Shown here in pieces: positions 18,547 through 29,164 of a stretch of 37,125 nt of DNA (position 1 is the stretch's first letter; each line of letters starts with the position of its first letter). The notes under the pieces are model-generated. The model was not told the DNA's origin, made no database searches, and saw only the letters and a program-made list of their open reading frames with translations. The position numbers were made by a program, and so were the translations under genes. The DNA comes from Porticoccaceae bacterium (lineage in GTDB: Bacteria > Pseudomonadota > Gammaproteobacteria > Pseudomonadales > Porticoccaceae): positions 1-37,125 of the forward strand of contig JAQWMF010000021.1 of assembly GCA_029246925.1 (NCBI GenBank), given 5' to 3'.

Positions 18547-18885
18547 TTATTCTTTTACTGGCTTAACACCCGCCACGCTGGGAAAGGGAAATGGGCTAAT
18601 ATTTCCACCCTTGGGGGCTTCTGATATCTTGCAAGTGCCTTCCTTTTCAACCTCATCAATTCTCACAACGGACTGCATCGGAATAAAGCTACGCTTTATT
18701 GATGAAAACTCGCTCTTTAATTTTTCTTCGGCTGGATCAACAATCATTTTTGACCGCTCTCCAAAAACAAATTGCTCTACCTCTAGGAAACCCCATAGCT
18801 CACTTTGAAACACATGCCTTGCATATATTTCATAAACCTGTCCCTGATTAAAGAAAGTAATTCTGTAAATAGGCTCATTAATCAT
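18547..18885 (-). CDS. DUF1820-family-like conserved small protein
   Basis: MINEPIYRITFFNQGQVYEIYARHVFQSELWGFLEVEQFVFGERSKMIVDPAEEKLKSEFSSIKRSFIPMQSVVRIDEVEKEGTCKISE. ATG at 18885 preferred over track start 18981. Family assigned from memory of the motif. Confidence 0.8.
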   Translation of the reverse strand: MINEPIYRITFFNQGQVYEIYARHVFQSELWGFLEVEQFVFGERSKMIVDPAEEKLKSEFSSIKRSFIPMQSVVRIDEVEKEGTCKISEAPKGGNISPFPFPSVAGVKPVKE

Positions 18886-18949
18886 TAAAATCACACGTAT
18901 ATCGTTAAAAAAATGGCGGCAATCATACCACAAATCATACGGGATAATA

Positions 18950-18977
18950 TTGCCAATTAATGTCGTAAAGCTATAAT
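18950..18977 (+). promoter_or_regulatory. Predicted sigma70 promoter for miaB
   Basis: TTGCCA (18950-18955), 16-bp spacer, TATAAT (18972-18977), 40 bp before the miaB ATG. Confidence 0.6.
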
Positions 18978-19017
18978 GCACGTCTCTTATTAATCAATCA
19001 CTTAAAGCGTTTCACCA

Positions 19018-20355
19018 ATGGCAACTGACTCTGTTAAAAAACTGCATATTGTGACCCATGGCTGTCAGATGAATGAATACGATTCATCGCGCATGGCAGA
19101 TTTATTGGGCGAAAGCCACAATATGGTAGCTACAGAAAATGCGGATGAAGCGGATGTATTACTGCTAAACACCTGCTCAATTCGTGAAAAAGCACAGGAA
19201 AAAGTATTCCATCAACTAGGGCGCTGGAGAAAACTAAAAGAGAAAAACCCTGATCTGGTTATTGGTGTAGGCGGCTGCGTAGCCAGCCAAGAGGGCGAGG
19301 CTATCGCCAAGCGCGCGCCTTTTGTCGACGTTATTTTTGGCCCGCAAACGCTACATCGCTTGCCCGAAATGATTGAAACACAAAAGCAGGATGGCACTGT
19401 AGCAGTTGATATTAGTTTTCCTGAAATAGAAAAATTTGATCGTTTACCGACACCTGAGGCAGATGGCGTCAGCGCCTTTGTTTCCATTATGGAAGGCTGT
19501 TCTAAATACTGCACATTTTGTGTGGTGCCGTACACTCGTGGCGAAGAAGTTAGTCGCCCGCTAGCAGATGTTCTATCTGAAATTAGCGCACTTGCTCAAC
19601 AGGGTGTTAGGGAGATTAATCTGTTAGGCCAGAATGTTAATGCCTATAGAGGCGATATGCCTGATGGGTCAATCTGTGATTTGGCCGAACTTATCACCTA
19701 TGCAGCTGACGTTGAGGGCATTGACCGTATTCGCTTCACCACGTCACACCCAGTAGAATTTTCCGATGCCTTAATTGATGTCTACGCAAAAGTGCCGGAA
19801 CTAGTTAGCCATTTGCATCTTCCCGTTCAAAGTGGCTCAGATAAAATTTTAATGGCCATGAAACGTGGGCATACCGCCATTGAGTACAAATCAAAAATAC
19901 GTCGCCTTCGCGCAATACGCCCCGATATAAGCATTTCTTCAGATTTTATTATTGGCTTTCCGGGTGAAACGGAAGCAGATTTTGCCGCCACCATGAAACT
20001 TATTGAGGATATTGGCTTTGATACCTCATTTAGTTTTGTCTATAGCGCTCGACCAGGTACTCCAGCGGCAGACCTTCCTGATACTGAAGATGAAAACATC
20101 AAAAAACAGCGACTTAAAATTCTTCAAGATCGAATCCTTCAGCATGCCTTCGAAATCAGTCGCCGCATGGTTGGAACTAAGCAGTCCCTGCTGGTAACCG
20201 GAGTGTCCAAGAAAGATCCAGGCCAGCTTCAAGGGCGCACCGAAAATAATCGCGTAGTTAACTTCTCAACTGATAACCATGCGCTAATAGGGCAGTTTGT
20301 AAAGGCTGAAATAACAGAAGCATTGCCTAACAGCCTGCGCGGCACCCTCTGTTAA
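19018..20355 (+). CDS. miaB: tRNA-2-methylthio-N6-dimethylallyladenosine synthase MiaB
   Basis: [21 protein letters not shown], radical [24 protein letters not shown]-terminal TRAM domain. Confidence 0.97.
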   Translation: MATDSVKKLHIVTHGCQMNEYDSSRMADLLGESHNMVATENADEADVLLLNTCSIREKAQEKVFHQLGRWRKLKEKNPDLVIGVGGCVASQEGEAIAKRAPFVDVIFGPQTLHRLPEMIETQKQDGTVAVDISFPEIEKFDRLPTPEADGVSAFVSIMEGCSKYCTFCVVPYTRGEEVSRPLADVLSEISALAQQGVREINLLGQNVNAYRGDMPDGSICDLAELITYAADVEGIDRIRFTTSHPVEFSDALIDVYAKVPELVSHLHLPVQSGSDKILMAMKRGHTAIEYKSKIRRLRAIRPDISISSDFIIGFPGETEADFAATMKLIEDIGFDTSFSFVYSARPGTPAADLPDTEDENIKKQRLKILQDRILQHAFEISRRMVGTKQSLLVTGVSKKDPGQLQGRTENNRVVNFSTDNHALIGQFVKAEITEALPNSLRGTLC

Positions 20356-20413
20356 TTTTTGCAGACCGAAAAACATTTTCAGTGATCAGGTGAACAATTA
20401 GTCATAAAAAGTA

Positions 20414-20443
20414 TTTACCCTGAGATTATTTTCGCGCTATGCT
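20414..20443 (+). promoter_or_regulatory. Possible sigma70 promoter for the phoH-ybeY-corC-lnt group
   Basis: TTTACC (20414-20419), 18-bp spacer, TATGCT (20438-20443), about 37 bp before the GTG start. Confidence 0.4.
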
Positions 20444-20479
20444 AGCCCTATCTACTTTTTAGAGGTATAGAAATAACTA

Positions 20480-21484
20480 GTGAATCGACTGGAATCACTA
20501 TCATCCGCTCACAGCATTAACCTCGAGCCCAATGACGCGCATCGCCTTGCCTCTCTTTGCGGTCAATTTGATGAGAATCTGCGCCTGATTGAACAGCGAC
20601 TAGGTGTTGAGATTCGCTCGCGTGATAATTTCTTTGCTATCTATGGCGAACCTAAAGCCTGCCAACATGCACTAGATATTTTATTTAACCTCTATCAACA
20701 GACCGCTCATTATCCAGAATTACCTATTGAAGAAGTTCATCTCAACCTCCGACAATCTGAGAGAGAAAAACCTATGACCCAAAACGCTAGCACTATCGAA
20801 TCATCAAACAATATTGAAAATTTTTCGGTAATTAGAACCAAGAAAGGCAATATTAAGCCTCGAGGGTTAAATCAACAGCGTTACGTAAGAGCCATTCAAA
20901 CTCACGATATTAATTTTGGCATTGGCCCTGCAGGTACTGGGAAAACATACCTTGCAGTAGCCTGTGCTGTAGAAGCATTGTTGCGCGATGAAGTGGAGCG
21001 CATTCTCTTAGTTAGACCTGCCGTTGAGGCCGGCGAACGACTGGGCTTTCTTCCTGGAGATTTGGCGCAAAAAGTAGACCCCTATCTCCGCCCTTTATAC
21101 GATGCTCTTCATGAAATGCTTGGATTTGAGGCCGTCGCTAAATTACAGGAGCGCGGAGTGATAGAGGTTGCGCCGCTAGCTTATATGCGAGGTAGGACTT
21201 TAAATTCGGCTTATATTATTCTGGACGAAAGCCAAAATACGACGCGTGAACAAATGAAAATGTTCCTGACAAGAATCGGTTTTGGCTCTACGGCTGTAAT
21301 CACGGGGGACTGCTCTCAAATTGACCTTCCTAAAGGGGTAAGCTCAGGATTGGTTCACGCTCAAGAAGTTTTAAAATCAGTTGAAGATATAAGCTTTACT
21401 GATTTTATCTCTAGAGATGTGGTACGCCATCCGGTGGTTCAAAGCATTGTTGACGCCTACGATGACCACGAAGCCAAATCCTAA
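20480..21484 (+). CDS. ybeZ: PhoH-family ATPase (YbeZ/PhoL type)
   Basis: GPAGTGKTYLAVACAVEALL, VRPAVEAGERLGFLPGDLAQKVDPYLRPLYDAL, ILDESQNTTREQMKMFLTRIGFGS; GTG start; conserved miaB-ybeZ-ybeY order. Confidence 0.95.
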   Translation: MNRLESLSSAHSINLEPNDAHRLASLCGQFDENLRLIEQRLGVEIRSRDNFFAIYGEPKACQHALDILFNLYQQTAHYPELPIEEVHLNLRQSEREKPMTQNASTIESSNNIENFSVIRTKKGNIKPRGLNQQRYVRAIQTHDINFGIGPAGTGKTYLAVACAVEALLRDEVERILLVRPAVEAGERLGFLPGDLAQKVDPYLRPLYDALHEMLGFEAVAKLQERGVIEVAPLAYMRGRTLNSAYIILDESQNTTREQMKMFLTRIGFGSTAVITGDCSQIDLPKGVSSGLVHAQEVLKSVEDISFTDFISRDVVRHPVVQSIVDAYDDHEAKS

Positions 21485-21501
21485 TACATAAAACTACCAT
21501 A

Positions 21502-21957
21502 ATGACTATTATATTAGATATTCAGATGGCTTCATCATCTGAAGATGCGCCAGACGAACAGAGTATCAAGCGCTGGGTAAGCGTTGCTGTAGGCTCTAAA
21601 ACTGGGGATACCGAGCTAAGTGTTCGTATTGTAGACGAGCAAGAAGGTCAGGCACTCAATGAAAAATACCGCGGCGCCAATGGTCCAACCAATGTGCTTT
21701 CATTCCCATTTGATGCACAAATTCCAGAACCCCTTCCACTCATTGGCGATATAGTTATCTGTGCACCAGTTGTCGCCAGAGAGGCTAAACAACAGAATAA
21801 AGATCTCAAAGCACATTGGGCTCACATGATTATCCATGGTGTGCTACATTTGCTAGGCTATGATCATCAAAATGATTCAGAAGCGGTAATTATGGAAACG
21901 CTTGAAACGGACATTATGCAAAATTTGGGGTTTCCCCCACCCTATGCATACCAATAA
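21502..21957 (+). CDS. ybeY: Endoribonuclease YbeY
   Basis: LNEKYRGANGPTNVLSFPF and metal motif MIIHGVLHLLGYDHQND. Confidence 0.96.
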   Translation: MTIILDIQMASSSEDAPDEQSIKRWVSVAVGSKTGDTELSVRIVDEQEGQALNEKYRGANGPTNVLSFPFDAQIPEPLPLIGDIVICAPVVAREAKQQNKDLKAHWAHMIIHGVLHLLGYDHQNDSEAVIMETLETDIMQNLGFPPPYAYQ

Positions 21958-21967
21958 GAATAGAATA

Positions 21968-22810
21968 ATGAACGACGAAACAGACAAAGCGCAGCAGGAT
22001 AAAACACTTCTACAAAAACTGTGGGAAACGTTCTCGCCTGCACCATCAAATAGTGATGATGTTATCGAAATTTTGCGCGATGCTGAGGATCAAGCAATTA
22101 TTGACCCTGGCGCGCTGCAAATTATGGAGGGCGCTTTAAAAGTGTCCGACCTTCAGGCGCGCGAAATCATGGTTCCAAAATCACAGATGATGGTGATTGA
22201 AGAAGATTTTACACTGGAGCAAATTTTACAGGTTGTTATTCAATCACAACATTCCCGCTTTCCAGTTATTGGCGAATCCTCCGATGATATTAAAGGCATT
22301 TTGTTAGCCAAAGAATTATTGCCACTGGTTTTATCTGGCAAAGAATCCTTTGAGCTCCAGCGCATGCTTCGACCAGCCACTATTATTCCTGAAAGTAAAC
22401 GGCTGAATGTGTTGCTTCAAGAGTTTCGCGAGCAACGCTACCATATGGCGATTATCGTAGATGAGTATGGCGGGGTATCCGGCCTACTGACTATTGAGGA
22501 TGTATTAGAAGAAATCGTTGGTGAAATCGAAGATGAAACTGATGAGCATGAGGCAGAACAAATCATACAGATATCGGACAACTGTTATAGCGTTGAGGCC
22601 ATTACTACCATCGATGACTTTAATGAATTCTTTGATGTCGGGTTTCCCGATGATGAATTCGACACCGTTGGCGGGCTTGTTGTTAGCGCCTTTGGCCATC
22701 TGCCTAGTATTGCTGAAAATACCCAAATATCTCAGTTCGATTTCAAGGTTCTGAACTGTGATAATCGTAAAATTACACTGCTTGAAGTTACTAAAGAACC
22801 TCAAGCCTAG
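21968..22810 (+). CDS. corC: CBS-domain protein CorC/YbeX (HlyC/CorC family)
   Basis: ALQIMEGALKVSDLQAREIMVPKSQMMVI, CBS pair, VDEYGGVSGLLTIEDVLEEIVGEIEDE. ATG at 21968 (MNDETDKAQQ) preferred over track start 21902. Confidence 0.93.
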   Translation: MNDETDKAQQDKTLLQKLWETFSPAPSNSDDVIEILRDAEDQAIIDPGALQIMEGALKVSDLQAREIMVPKSQMMVIEEDFTLEQILQVVIQSQHSRFPVIGESSDDIKGILLAKELLPLVLSGKESFELQRMLRPATIIPESKRLNVLLQEFREQRYHMAIIVDEYGGVSGLLTIEDVLEEIVGEIEDETDEHEAEQIIQISDNCYSVEAITTIDDFNEFFDVGFPDDEFDTVGGLVVSAFGHLPSIAENTQISQFDFKVLNCDNRKITLLEVTKEPQA

Positions 22811-22819
22811 ATCGCTAAT

Positions 22820-24307
22820 ATGCGCCCTAATTCGCTTTTAATTTATACAGGTTTACTTTTAGCAGGGGCATTATTTCCTTTATCTCTGGCGCCTTTTTCT
22901 TATTGGCTCGCCGCCATTATTAGCATGGCGGCGCTCTTTGCCAGCCTTCCTGATCAAACGGCAAAAGAGTCATTTAAGCGAGCCGCAATTTTTGGTTTTG
23001 GCATGTTCGGCGCTGGCGTCAGCTGGGTTTTTGTCAGCATGTATTCCTTTGGTGATGTTTCCTTTTTATTCGCCCTGATTGGCACCCTTTTATTTTGCGC
23101 ATTAAATGCCAGTGTTTTTGCCTTGCCTTTTATGCTTTGCACATTAATACCAGAAAGAAAGGCGCTATGGCTTATCGCATTACCTGCACTATGGGTTATT
23201 AGCGAATGGTGTAGAAGCTGGGTTTTAACGGGCTTTCCTTGGCTCTATGCAGGCTATAGCCATACCGATACATGGCTTAGCGGCTGGGCTCCTATTGGCG
23301 GCGTTCTTCTGCTTAGCTATTTTATTGGCCTTGTGGCAGTCGTGCTAGCCCAATTTCGCTGGCAGAAGGATCATCGCGCGCAATTGCTAGGGAGCATCTT
23401 AATATTAGCGATTTTTTCAAGCGGCTTAGCACTGCAGAAAATCAACTGGACCCAGCCTTTAGAAAAGGCCGTTTCTGTAGCGCTAATCCAGCCCAATGTG
23501 GATCAGAGTGACAAATGGTCACTGTCTATGCGTAGCCAAATTATCCATAATCTATTGGCACAAACGCAACCCTATTGGGGAGCGCAAATCATAATATGGC
23601 CGGAAGGCGCAATTCCCGTAATTTACACTCAAATTGCCGATTTTCTGGATACTATTCATCAACAAGCTTTAGAACACCAAACAGCTTTGATTGCCGGACT
23701 GCCTTCTAACACCAAACCCGAAGGGCCTTACTATAATTCAATGCTTGCATTGGGAGTGGGCGATGGCAAATACAATAAAACACGATTAGTGCCTTTTGGC
23801 GAATATGTACCTTTAGAGACATTGATTCGCGGCCTCAATAACTTCTTTGACCTACCTATGTCATCATTTTCACTAGGCAGTCAACATCAAACACCACTGA
23901 TGGCTGCAGGACTCAATATTTCAACTGCAATCTGTTATGAGATAGCCTACCCAGATCTAGTTGCCAAAAATACCCGTAACACCCATATAATTTTAACCGT
24001 AAGTAACGATGCCTGGTTCGGAGATTCAATTGCGCCACATCAGCATATGCAAATGGCAAGAATGCGCGCTATTGAAAACGCTAAACCTGTGATGCGCGCC
24101 ACAAATAACGGTATAACTGCACTGGTTGATCATCAAGGAAAAATTTACCAGCAATTAAACCAATACACGGACAGCGTGTTAGCGGGTGACGTCATTCCCC
24201 ACTCAGGGGATACTCCCTTCTCTAAATTTGCAAGCTGGCCAATCGTGATTTTTAGCCTTTTGGTCATATTATTGCTTGCCGTGAACCGGTTACTTAGAAA
24301 ATTTTAG
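22820..24307 (+). CDS. lnt: Apolipoprotein N-acyltransferase
   Basis: N-terminal multi-TM region, nitrilase domain with IIWPEGAIP, KTRLVPFGEYVPLE, ICYEIAYPDLV, LTVSNDAWFGDSIAPHQH. Confidence 0.96.
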   Translation: MRPNSLLIYTGLLLAGALFPLSLAPFSYWLAAIISMAALFASLPDQTAKESFKRAAIFGFGMFGAGVSWVFVSMYSFGDVSFLFALIGTLLFCALNASVFALPFMLCTLIPERKALWLIALPALWVISEWCRSWVLTGFPWLYAGYSHTDTWLSGWAPIGGVLLLSYFIGLVAVVLAQFRWQKDHRAQLLGSILILAIFSSGLALQKINWTQPLEKAVSVALIQPNVDQSDKWSLSMRSQIIHNLLAQTQPYWGAQIIIWPEGAIPVIYTQIADFLDTIHQQALEHQTALIAGLPSNTKPEGPYYNSMLALGVGDGKYNKTRLVPFGEYVPLETLIRGLNNFFDLPMSSFSLGSQHQTPLMAAGLNISTAICYEIAYPDLVAKNTRNTHIILTVSNDAWFGDSIAPHQHMQMARMRAIENAKPVMRATNNGITALVDHQGKIYQQLNQYTDSVLAGDVIPHSGDTPFSKFASWPIVIFSLLVILLLAVNRLLRKF

Positions 24308-24317
24308 GAGATGCAAA

Positions 24318-24854
24318 ATGAAATTTATCACTATAGGAATAGCCGCACTTGCAATACTTGCATCAGGTGCCTCTTTTTCATTGGACGTTGGCGATGTGGC
24401 ACCCAACTTCTCTTTGCAAGCATCCGATGGAAATACCTACAGCCTAGAGCAATTTAAAGGTAAGCAGGCGATTGTAATGGCTTGGTATCCCCGCGCCTTT
24501 ACCTCGGGTTGCACCATTGAATGTAAATCATTAGCCGAAAATGGTTATCTACTTAAACAATTTGATATCTCTTACTTTATGGCTAGCGTAGATCCTTTGG
24601 AAAAAAATATTGCCTTTGCGGAATCCACTAAAGCAGACTTTCCATTACTGAGTGACCCAAGTAAACAAGTCGCCAAAGCATACGATGTGTTAACGCTTAA
24701 TCTTTTTTCAAAAAGGCATACCATCTACATTAGCAAGGAAGGAAAAATCCTTATGGTTGATCGAGATATCAACGCAGCAACTTCTGCGCAGGATATAGCG
24801 GCTAATTTGGAAAAATTGGGCGTCTCTAAAATTGCCCTATCATCTAACAAATAA
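24318..24854 (+). CDS. Exported peroxiredoxin (AhpC/TSA, Bcp/PrxQ-like)
   Basis: Signal peptide; DVGDVAPNFSLQASDGNTYSLEQFKGKQAIVMAWYPRAFTSGCTIECKSL, peroxiredoxin active-site context. Confidence 0.85.
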   Translation: MKFITIGIAALAILASGASFSLDVGDVAPNFSLQASDGNTYSLEQFKGKQAIVMAWYPRAFTSGCTIECKSLAENGYLLKQFDISYFMASVDPLEKNIAFAESTKADFPLLSDPSKQVAKAYDVLTLNLFSKRHTIYISKEGKILMVDRDINAATSAQDIAANLEKLGVSKIALSSNK

Positions 24855-24893
24855 CACTTAAAGCTTACAAAATCGTTTCGCTTTACTTAATCG

Positions 24894-24923
24894 CTGTTAG
24901 AGAGGCGTTGGTTCGCCTATAAT
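24894..24923 (+). promoter_or_regulatory. Possible sigma70 promoter for leuS
   Basis: CTGTTA (24894-24899), 18-bp spacer, perfect TATAAT (24918-24923), about 30 bp before the leuS start. Confidence 0.5.
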
Positions 24924-24953
24924 TCTCGACTGTTAACCAACTTTGTCCCAGCA

Positions 24954-27560
24954 GTGAGCCCAATGATCCAAGAACAGCAATATAATCCGGCTAAAGTAGA
25001 GCAAGAAGCGCAGACATTTTGGTCTGAAAATAAAACATTTGAAGTCGGTGAAGATAAAGATAAAGAAAAATTTTATTGTTTAGCCATGTTTCCTTACCCC
25101 AGCGGTAAGTTACATATGGGGCACGTGCGCAATTACACTATCACCGATGTTATCGCTCGCTTCCAAAAAATGCAGGGTAAAAATGTTCTGCATCCAATGG
25201 GCTGGGATGCTTTTGGCCTGCCCGCTGAAAACGCGGCAATCCAAAATAAAACCGCTCCGGCTAAGTGGACTCTTGAAAATATAGCGTATATGAAGACCCA
25301 GCTTAAATCGCTGGGCTTTGGCATCGACTGGTCTCGAGAGCTTGCTACCTGTCAGCCAGACTATTACAAATGGGAACAATGGTTCTTTACCCGCCTTTAT
25401 GAGAAAGGCTTGGTATACAAAAAAACCAGCGCGGTAAACTGGTGCCCAAACGATGCTACCGTTCTAGCTAATGAACAGGTTATTGACGGCTGTTGCTGGC
25501 GCTGTGATGCAGTGATTGAGCGAAAAGAAATACCTCAGTGGTTTATCCGAATTACTGACTATGCCGATCAATTACTCAACGACTTAGATCAGCTTGAGCA
25601 CTGGCCAGAGCAAGTAAAAACTATGCAGCGCAACTGGATTGGCAAAAGTCGCGGCATCAATATGAGCTTCAAATTGAACGAAGCTATTGATAATCATGAA
25701 AGTTTTGATGTCTACACTACACGTCCTGATACTCTAATGGGCGTAACCTATCTTTCTTTAGCGCCGCAACATCCAATTGCTCTGGAGCTGGCAAAATCTA
25801 ATTCTGTGTTAGCTGATTTTATCGAACGCTGCCAATCCCAGCAGGTATCAGAAGCTGAAATGGCTACTATTGAAAAATCCGGTGTGGCCACTGGGATTAA
25901 CGCTGTACACCCTCTTACAGGCAAAGAAATACCCGTCTGGGTAGGCAACTATGTACTGATGGACTATGGTTCTGGCGCAGTTATGGCGGTGCCAGCCCAT
26001 GATCAGCGCGATTATGAATTTGCTCAGAAGTATCAGCTACCGATTAAACAGGTGATTGCGCCAATTGATCACCAAGATTATGACCTAAGCGAACAAGCTT
26101 TTACTAACAGGGGCAAGCTGGTCAACTCAGGTGAATTTGATGACCTTGATTTCGACCAAGCGTTTGACGCCATAGCTTCCGCCTTGGAAGCCAAAAATCT
26201 TGGCACAGTCACTACTCACTTTAGATTGCGAGACTGGGGTGTAAGCAGACAGCGCTATTGGGGTGCACCTATCCCAATGTTTAATCTTGGGGACGGCAAC
26301 GATATCCCAGTGCCTCTTGACAAATTACCTGTACTTTTGCCTGAAGATGTTGAGATGGATGGCATTCAATCACCTATCAAAGCAGATCCTGAATGGTGCA
26401 AGGCAGTATTAAACGGTCAACCCGTAGAGCATGAAACCGATACCTTTGATACCTTTATGGAGTCATCTTGGTACTACGCTCGCTTCACCTGCCCTGACGA
26501 GCAGCAATCTATGTTGAATCCCGATCGGGCTAATTACTGGCTTCCAGTTGATCAATATGTCGGCGGTATTGAACACGCCATTTTACACCTTCTATATTCG
26601 CGATTTTTTCACAAACTTTTAAGAGATGAAGGGTTTGTAACCAGTGATGAACCATTTAAACGCCTGCTATGCCAGGGTATGGTTTTAGCAGAATCTTTTT
26701 ACACGGAGAAAGAGGGTCGCAAAGTATGGCTTTCTCCCTCAGACGTTGATATTGAGCGTGATAACAAAGGCCGAACGATTAAAGCTATAGACCGCAACAC
26801 GGGAGAGGAAGTCCAGAGTGGCGGCACTATAAAAATGTCAAAATCTAAAAACAATGGCGTCGACCCTCAATCAGCTATTAAAAAACATGGCGCAGACACC
26901 GTTCGGTTATTTACTATGTTCGCTGCACCCCCAGAGCAAACCCTAGAGTGGAGTGACGATGGCGTCGCCGGAGCCCACAGGTTTTTGCGCCGGTTATGGC
27001 TAGCCGTTATGGCCCACTGTGAATCAGAACAGATACCGCAACTCGAGTCTGCTATTCTGAATAACAAGCAAAAAAACCTGCGCCGCAAAACCCACCAAAC
27101 TATCGAAAAAGTAAGTGATGATTTTGGGCGCCGCTATACATTTAATACGGCTATAGCCGCTGTTATGGAGCTTCTAAATGATATTGCTCAGCTCTCGGAT
27201 AATGAACCTCAAACCATCGCCGTAAGGCATGAGGCGCTGACATCGGCGATCCTATTATTAGCACCTATTGTCCCCCATATCTGTCACAGTCTGTGGGAAC
27301 AAATGGGAAACAAAGGCAGCATAGCAGAGACAGCATGGCCTGAAGTCGATTCATCTGCCCTAGTTCAAAGCTCTATTGAGCTAGTGGTTCAAGTGAATGG
27401 CAAAGTACGCGGAAAAATTCAGGTAGCTGTTGATGCGCCAAAAGATGCCATTGAGAAACAAGCTATTGATGAACCTAATGTACAGCGTTTTATTGAGGGA
27501 AATACAGTTAGAAAAGTTATTGTGGTTCCTGGAAGATTGGTTAATATTGTTGCGAACTAA
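24954..27560 (+). CDS. leuS: Leucyl-tRNA synthetase
   Basis: [26 protein letters not shown] (HMGH), editing domain ([21 protein letters not shown]), [16 protein letters not shown] at 24954 or ATG at 24963 ([13 protein letters not shown]). Confidence 0.98.
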   Translation: MSPMIQEQQYNPAKVEQEAQTFWSENKTFEVGEDKDKEKFYCLAMFPYPSGKLHMGHVRNYTITDVIARFQKMQGKNVLHPMGWDAFGLPAENAAIQNKTAPAKWTLENIAYMKTQLKSLGFGIDWSRELATCQPDYYKWEQWFFTRLYEKGLVYKKTSAVNWCPNDATVLANEQVIDGCCWRCDAVIERKEIPQWFIRITDYADQLLNDLDQLEHWPEQVKTMQRNWIGKSRGINMSFKLNEAIDNHESFDVYTTRPDTLMGVTYLSLAPQHPIALELAKSNSVLADFIERCQSQQVSEAEMATIEKSGVATGINAVHPLTGKEIPVWVGNYVLMDYGSGAVMAVPAHDQRDYEFAQKYQLPIKQVIAPIDHQDYDLSEQAFTNRGKLVNSGEFDDLDFDQAFDAIASALEAKNLGTVTTHFRLRDWGVSRQRYWGAPIPMFNLGDGNDIPVPLDKLPVLLPEDVEMDGIQSPIKADPEWCKAVLNGQPVEHETDTFDTFMESSWYYARFTCPDEQQSMLNPDRANYWLPVDQYVGGIEHAILHLLYSRFFHKLLRDEGFVTSDEPFKRLLCQGMVLAESFYTEKEGRKVWLSPSDVDIERDNKGRTIKAIDRNTGEEVQSGGTIKMSKSKNNGVDPQSAIKKHGADTVRLFTMFAAPPEQTLEWSDDGVAGAHRFLRRLWLAVMAHCESEQIPQLESAILNNKQKNLRRKTHQTIEKVSDDFGRRYTFNTAIAAVMELLNDIAQLSDNEPQTIAVRHEALTSAILLLAPIVPHICHSLWEQMGNKGSIAETAWPEVDSSALVQSSIELVVQVNGKVRGKIQVAVDAPKDAIEKQAIDEPNVQRFIEGNTVRKVIVVPGRLVNIVAN

Positions 27561-27590
27561 TAAAAATGACTTAGTTTAAAGGTGTGAGTA

Positions 27591-28106
27591 ATGTCAAAAA
27601 AATGGGTGCTAATTAATCTGACATGGGTCTTTCTAACCCTAAATGCTTGCGGCTGGCAGCTGCGAAATACTCAGTTACTCGGTAATAGTCTAGGAACTGT
27701 TCACGTCAGCTACTCTGGGTACCAAAGCTCACTAGCGGTTGAACTAAAACATGCACTTAGAGCTAACGACGTGCAACTTGTGGGCGCTACAGACAATGCT
27801 GATTACCAAGTAAAAATAATAGATACTAATCAATCACGGCGAATCAGTGCACTCAACGCAAGTGCGCGAGCAGCTCAATACCAAATATATCAAACTGTAG
27901 ATTATATGGTGTTAGATCCATTGGGAGCGCAAATTATCCCAATGACCACTGTTTCAGCGGAAAGTACTTATAACTTTAATGAATCTGATGTCTTAGCCTC
28001 ACAAAACGAGGAAGCCCTTTTGCAAAATAATTTGCGCTCGAAAATTGTCAGGAAAATCATTCGCCGTCTTGGCGAAGCTTCTGACAGCCATAAAGTCTAC
28101 CCGTGA
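27591..28106 (+). CDS. lptE: LPS-assembly lipoprotein LptE
   Basis: Lipobox-like LNAC-GWQLR; position between leuS and holA is canonical. Confidence 0.92.
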   Translation: MSKKWVLINLTWVFLTLNACGWQLRNTQLLGNSLGTVHVSYSGYQSSLAVELKHALRANDVQLVGATDNADYQVKIIDTNQSRRISALNASARAAQYQIYQTVDYMVLDPLGAQIIPMTTVSAESTYNFNESDVLASQNEEALLQNNLRSKIVRKIIRRLGEASDSHKVYP

Positions 28107-29164
28107 AAATTAAACCTGATCAGCTTAAATCTCATCTGCAAAATAGCTTGCAAACTAAACAGCTCTCACCCATTTTTATTATTAGTGGCGATGAACCCCT
28201 TTTATCTCAGGAGGCAGCCGATAGCATTCGCAGCACTGCTCGGCAGCTAGAATATACTGAAAGAGAAACCTTTGATGTGGATGCTAGATTCGACTGGAAT
28301 CTAGTCTTCAATGAAACCAGTGCACTGTCTCTATTTGCAGATAAAAAAATACTAGAGTTGCGAATTATCAACGGAAAACCTGGGGACAAAGGTAGCAAGG
28401 CGCTCTGCGAGCTCTGCGAGAATCTCAATGACACCAACTTGCTGCTTATTATTTTACCCAAACTAGAAAAAGGCGCCTATCAAAGCAAGTGGATGAAAAC
28501 CTTAGAGACTCATGGTGTTCACATTCAAGTTTGGCCAGTCAGCCCAGAGCAACTGCCACGATGGATTAATCAGCGCCTTATGCAGTCTGGTATTAATGCC
28601 AGCCAAGCAGCAGTAGATATTCTCGCTGATCGCGTCGAGGGCAACCTTTTGGCGGCTATGCAAGAAATTAATAAACTCCAATTATTATCCTTAGAAGGCA
28701 AGGTGGACGCTGACATTATGTCCACAGTTGTCGCCGACAGTGCCCGCTACAATTTATTTTCTTTTGTCGACAATATCTTGGATGGCAATGCTCAGTCTGC
28801 CGCAAAAGCATTGCGTGGATTAAAAAATGAGGGCGCTGAACCCCTAGCTCTGCTCTGGGCGATTACTAGAGAATTGCGAATACTGAATAAAGCTAGCCAT
28901 CAGATTTTACTTGGCAGCCCAAAGGATAAAGCATTAAAAAGTGCTGGCGTTTGGGATAAGCGTATCCCGCTCTTTAGAAAGGCCTTGAGCCGTCTCTCCC
29001 CTGCTCACTTGCGCATGCTTATACATCAAGCGGGTGCCATTGATCGCGGAGTAAAAGGGTTGCGAAAAGCCGATATTTGGGATGAACTAACTACCCTAGT
29101 GCTTTCCTTTGCGGGCAGTCAAACTCTTCACCCAAAGAATATAAAAACCCTGCTACAACAGTAA
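28103..29164 (+). CDS. holA: DNA polymerase III delta subunit HolA
   Basis: MKIKPDQLKSHLQNSLQTKQLSPIFIISGDEPLLSQEAADSIR...; GTG start overlapping lptE by 4 nt; order leuS-lptE-holA. Confidence 0.94.
   Translation: MKIKPDQLKSHLQNSLQTKQLSPIFIISGDEPLLSQEAADSIRSTARQLEYTERETFDVDARFDWNLVFNETSALSLFADKKILELRIINGKPGDKGSKALCELCENLNDTNLLLIILPKLEKGAYQSKWMKTLETHGVHIQVWPVSPEQLPRWINQRLMQSGINASQAAVDILADRVEGNLLAAMQEINKLQLLSLEGKVDADIMSTVVADSARYNLFSFVDNILDGNAQSAAKALRGLKNEGAEPLALLWAITRELRILNKASHQILLGSPKDKALKSAGVWDKRIPLFRKALSRLSPAHLRMLIHQAGAIDRGVKGLRKADIWDELTTLVLSFAGSQTLHPKNIKTLLQQ

Noticed and set aside
18239-18808. 189-aa + strand ORF spanning gspE 5' end and the DUF1820-like gene
   Set aside because: Antisense to two better-supported genes across an AT-rich intergenic region; no recognisable domain.
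19212-19535. 107-aa - strand ORF inside miaB
   Set aside because: Antisense shadow ORF in a well-supported core gene.
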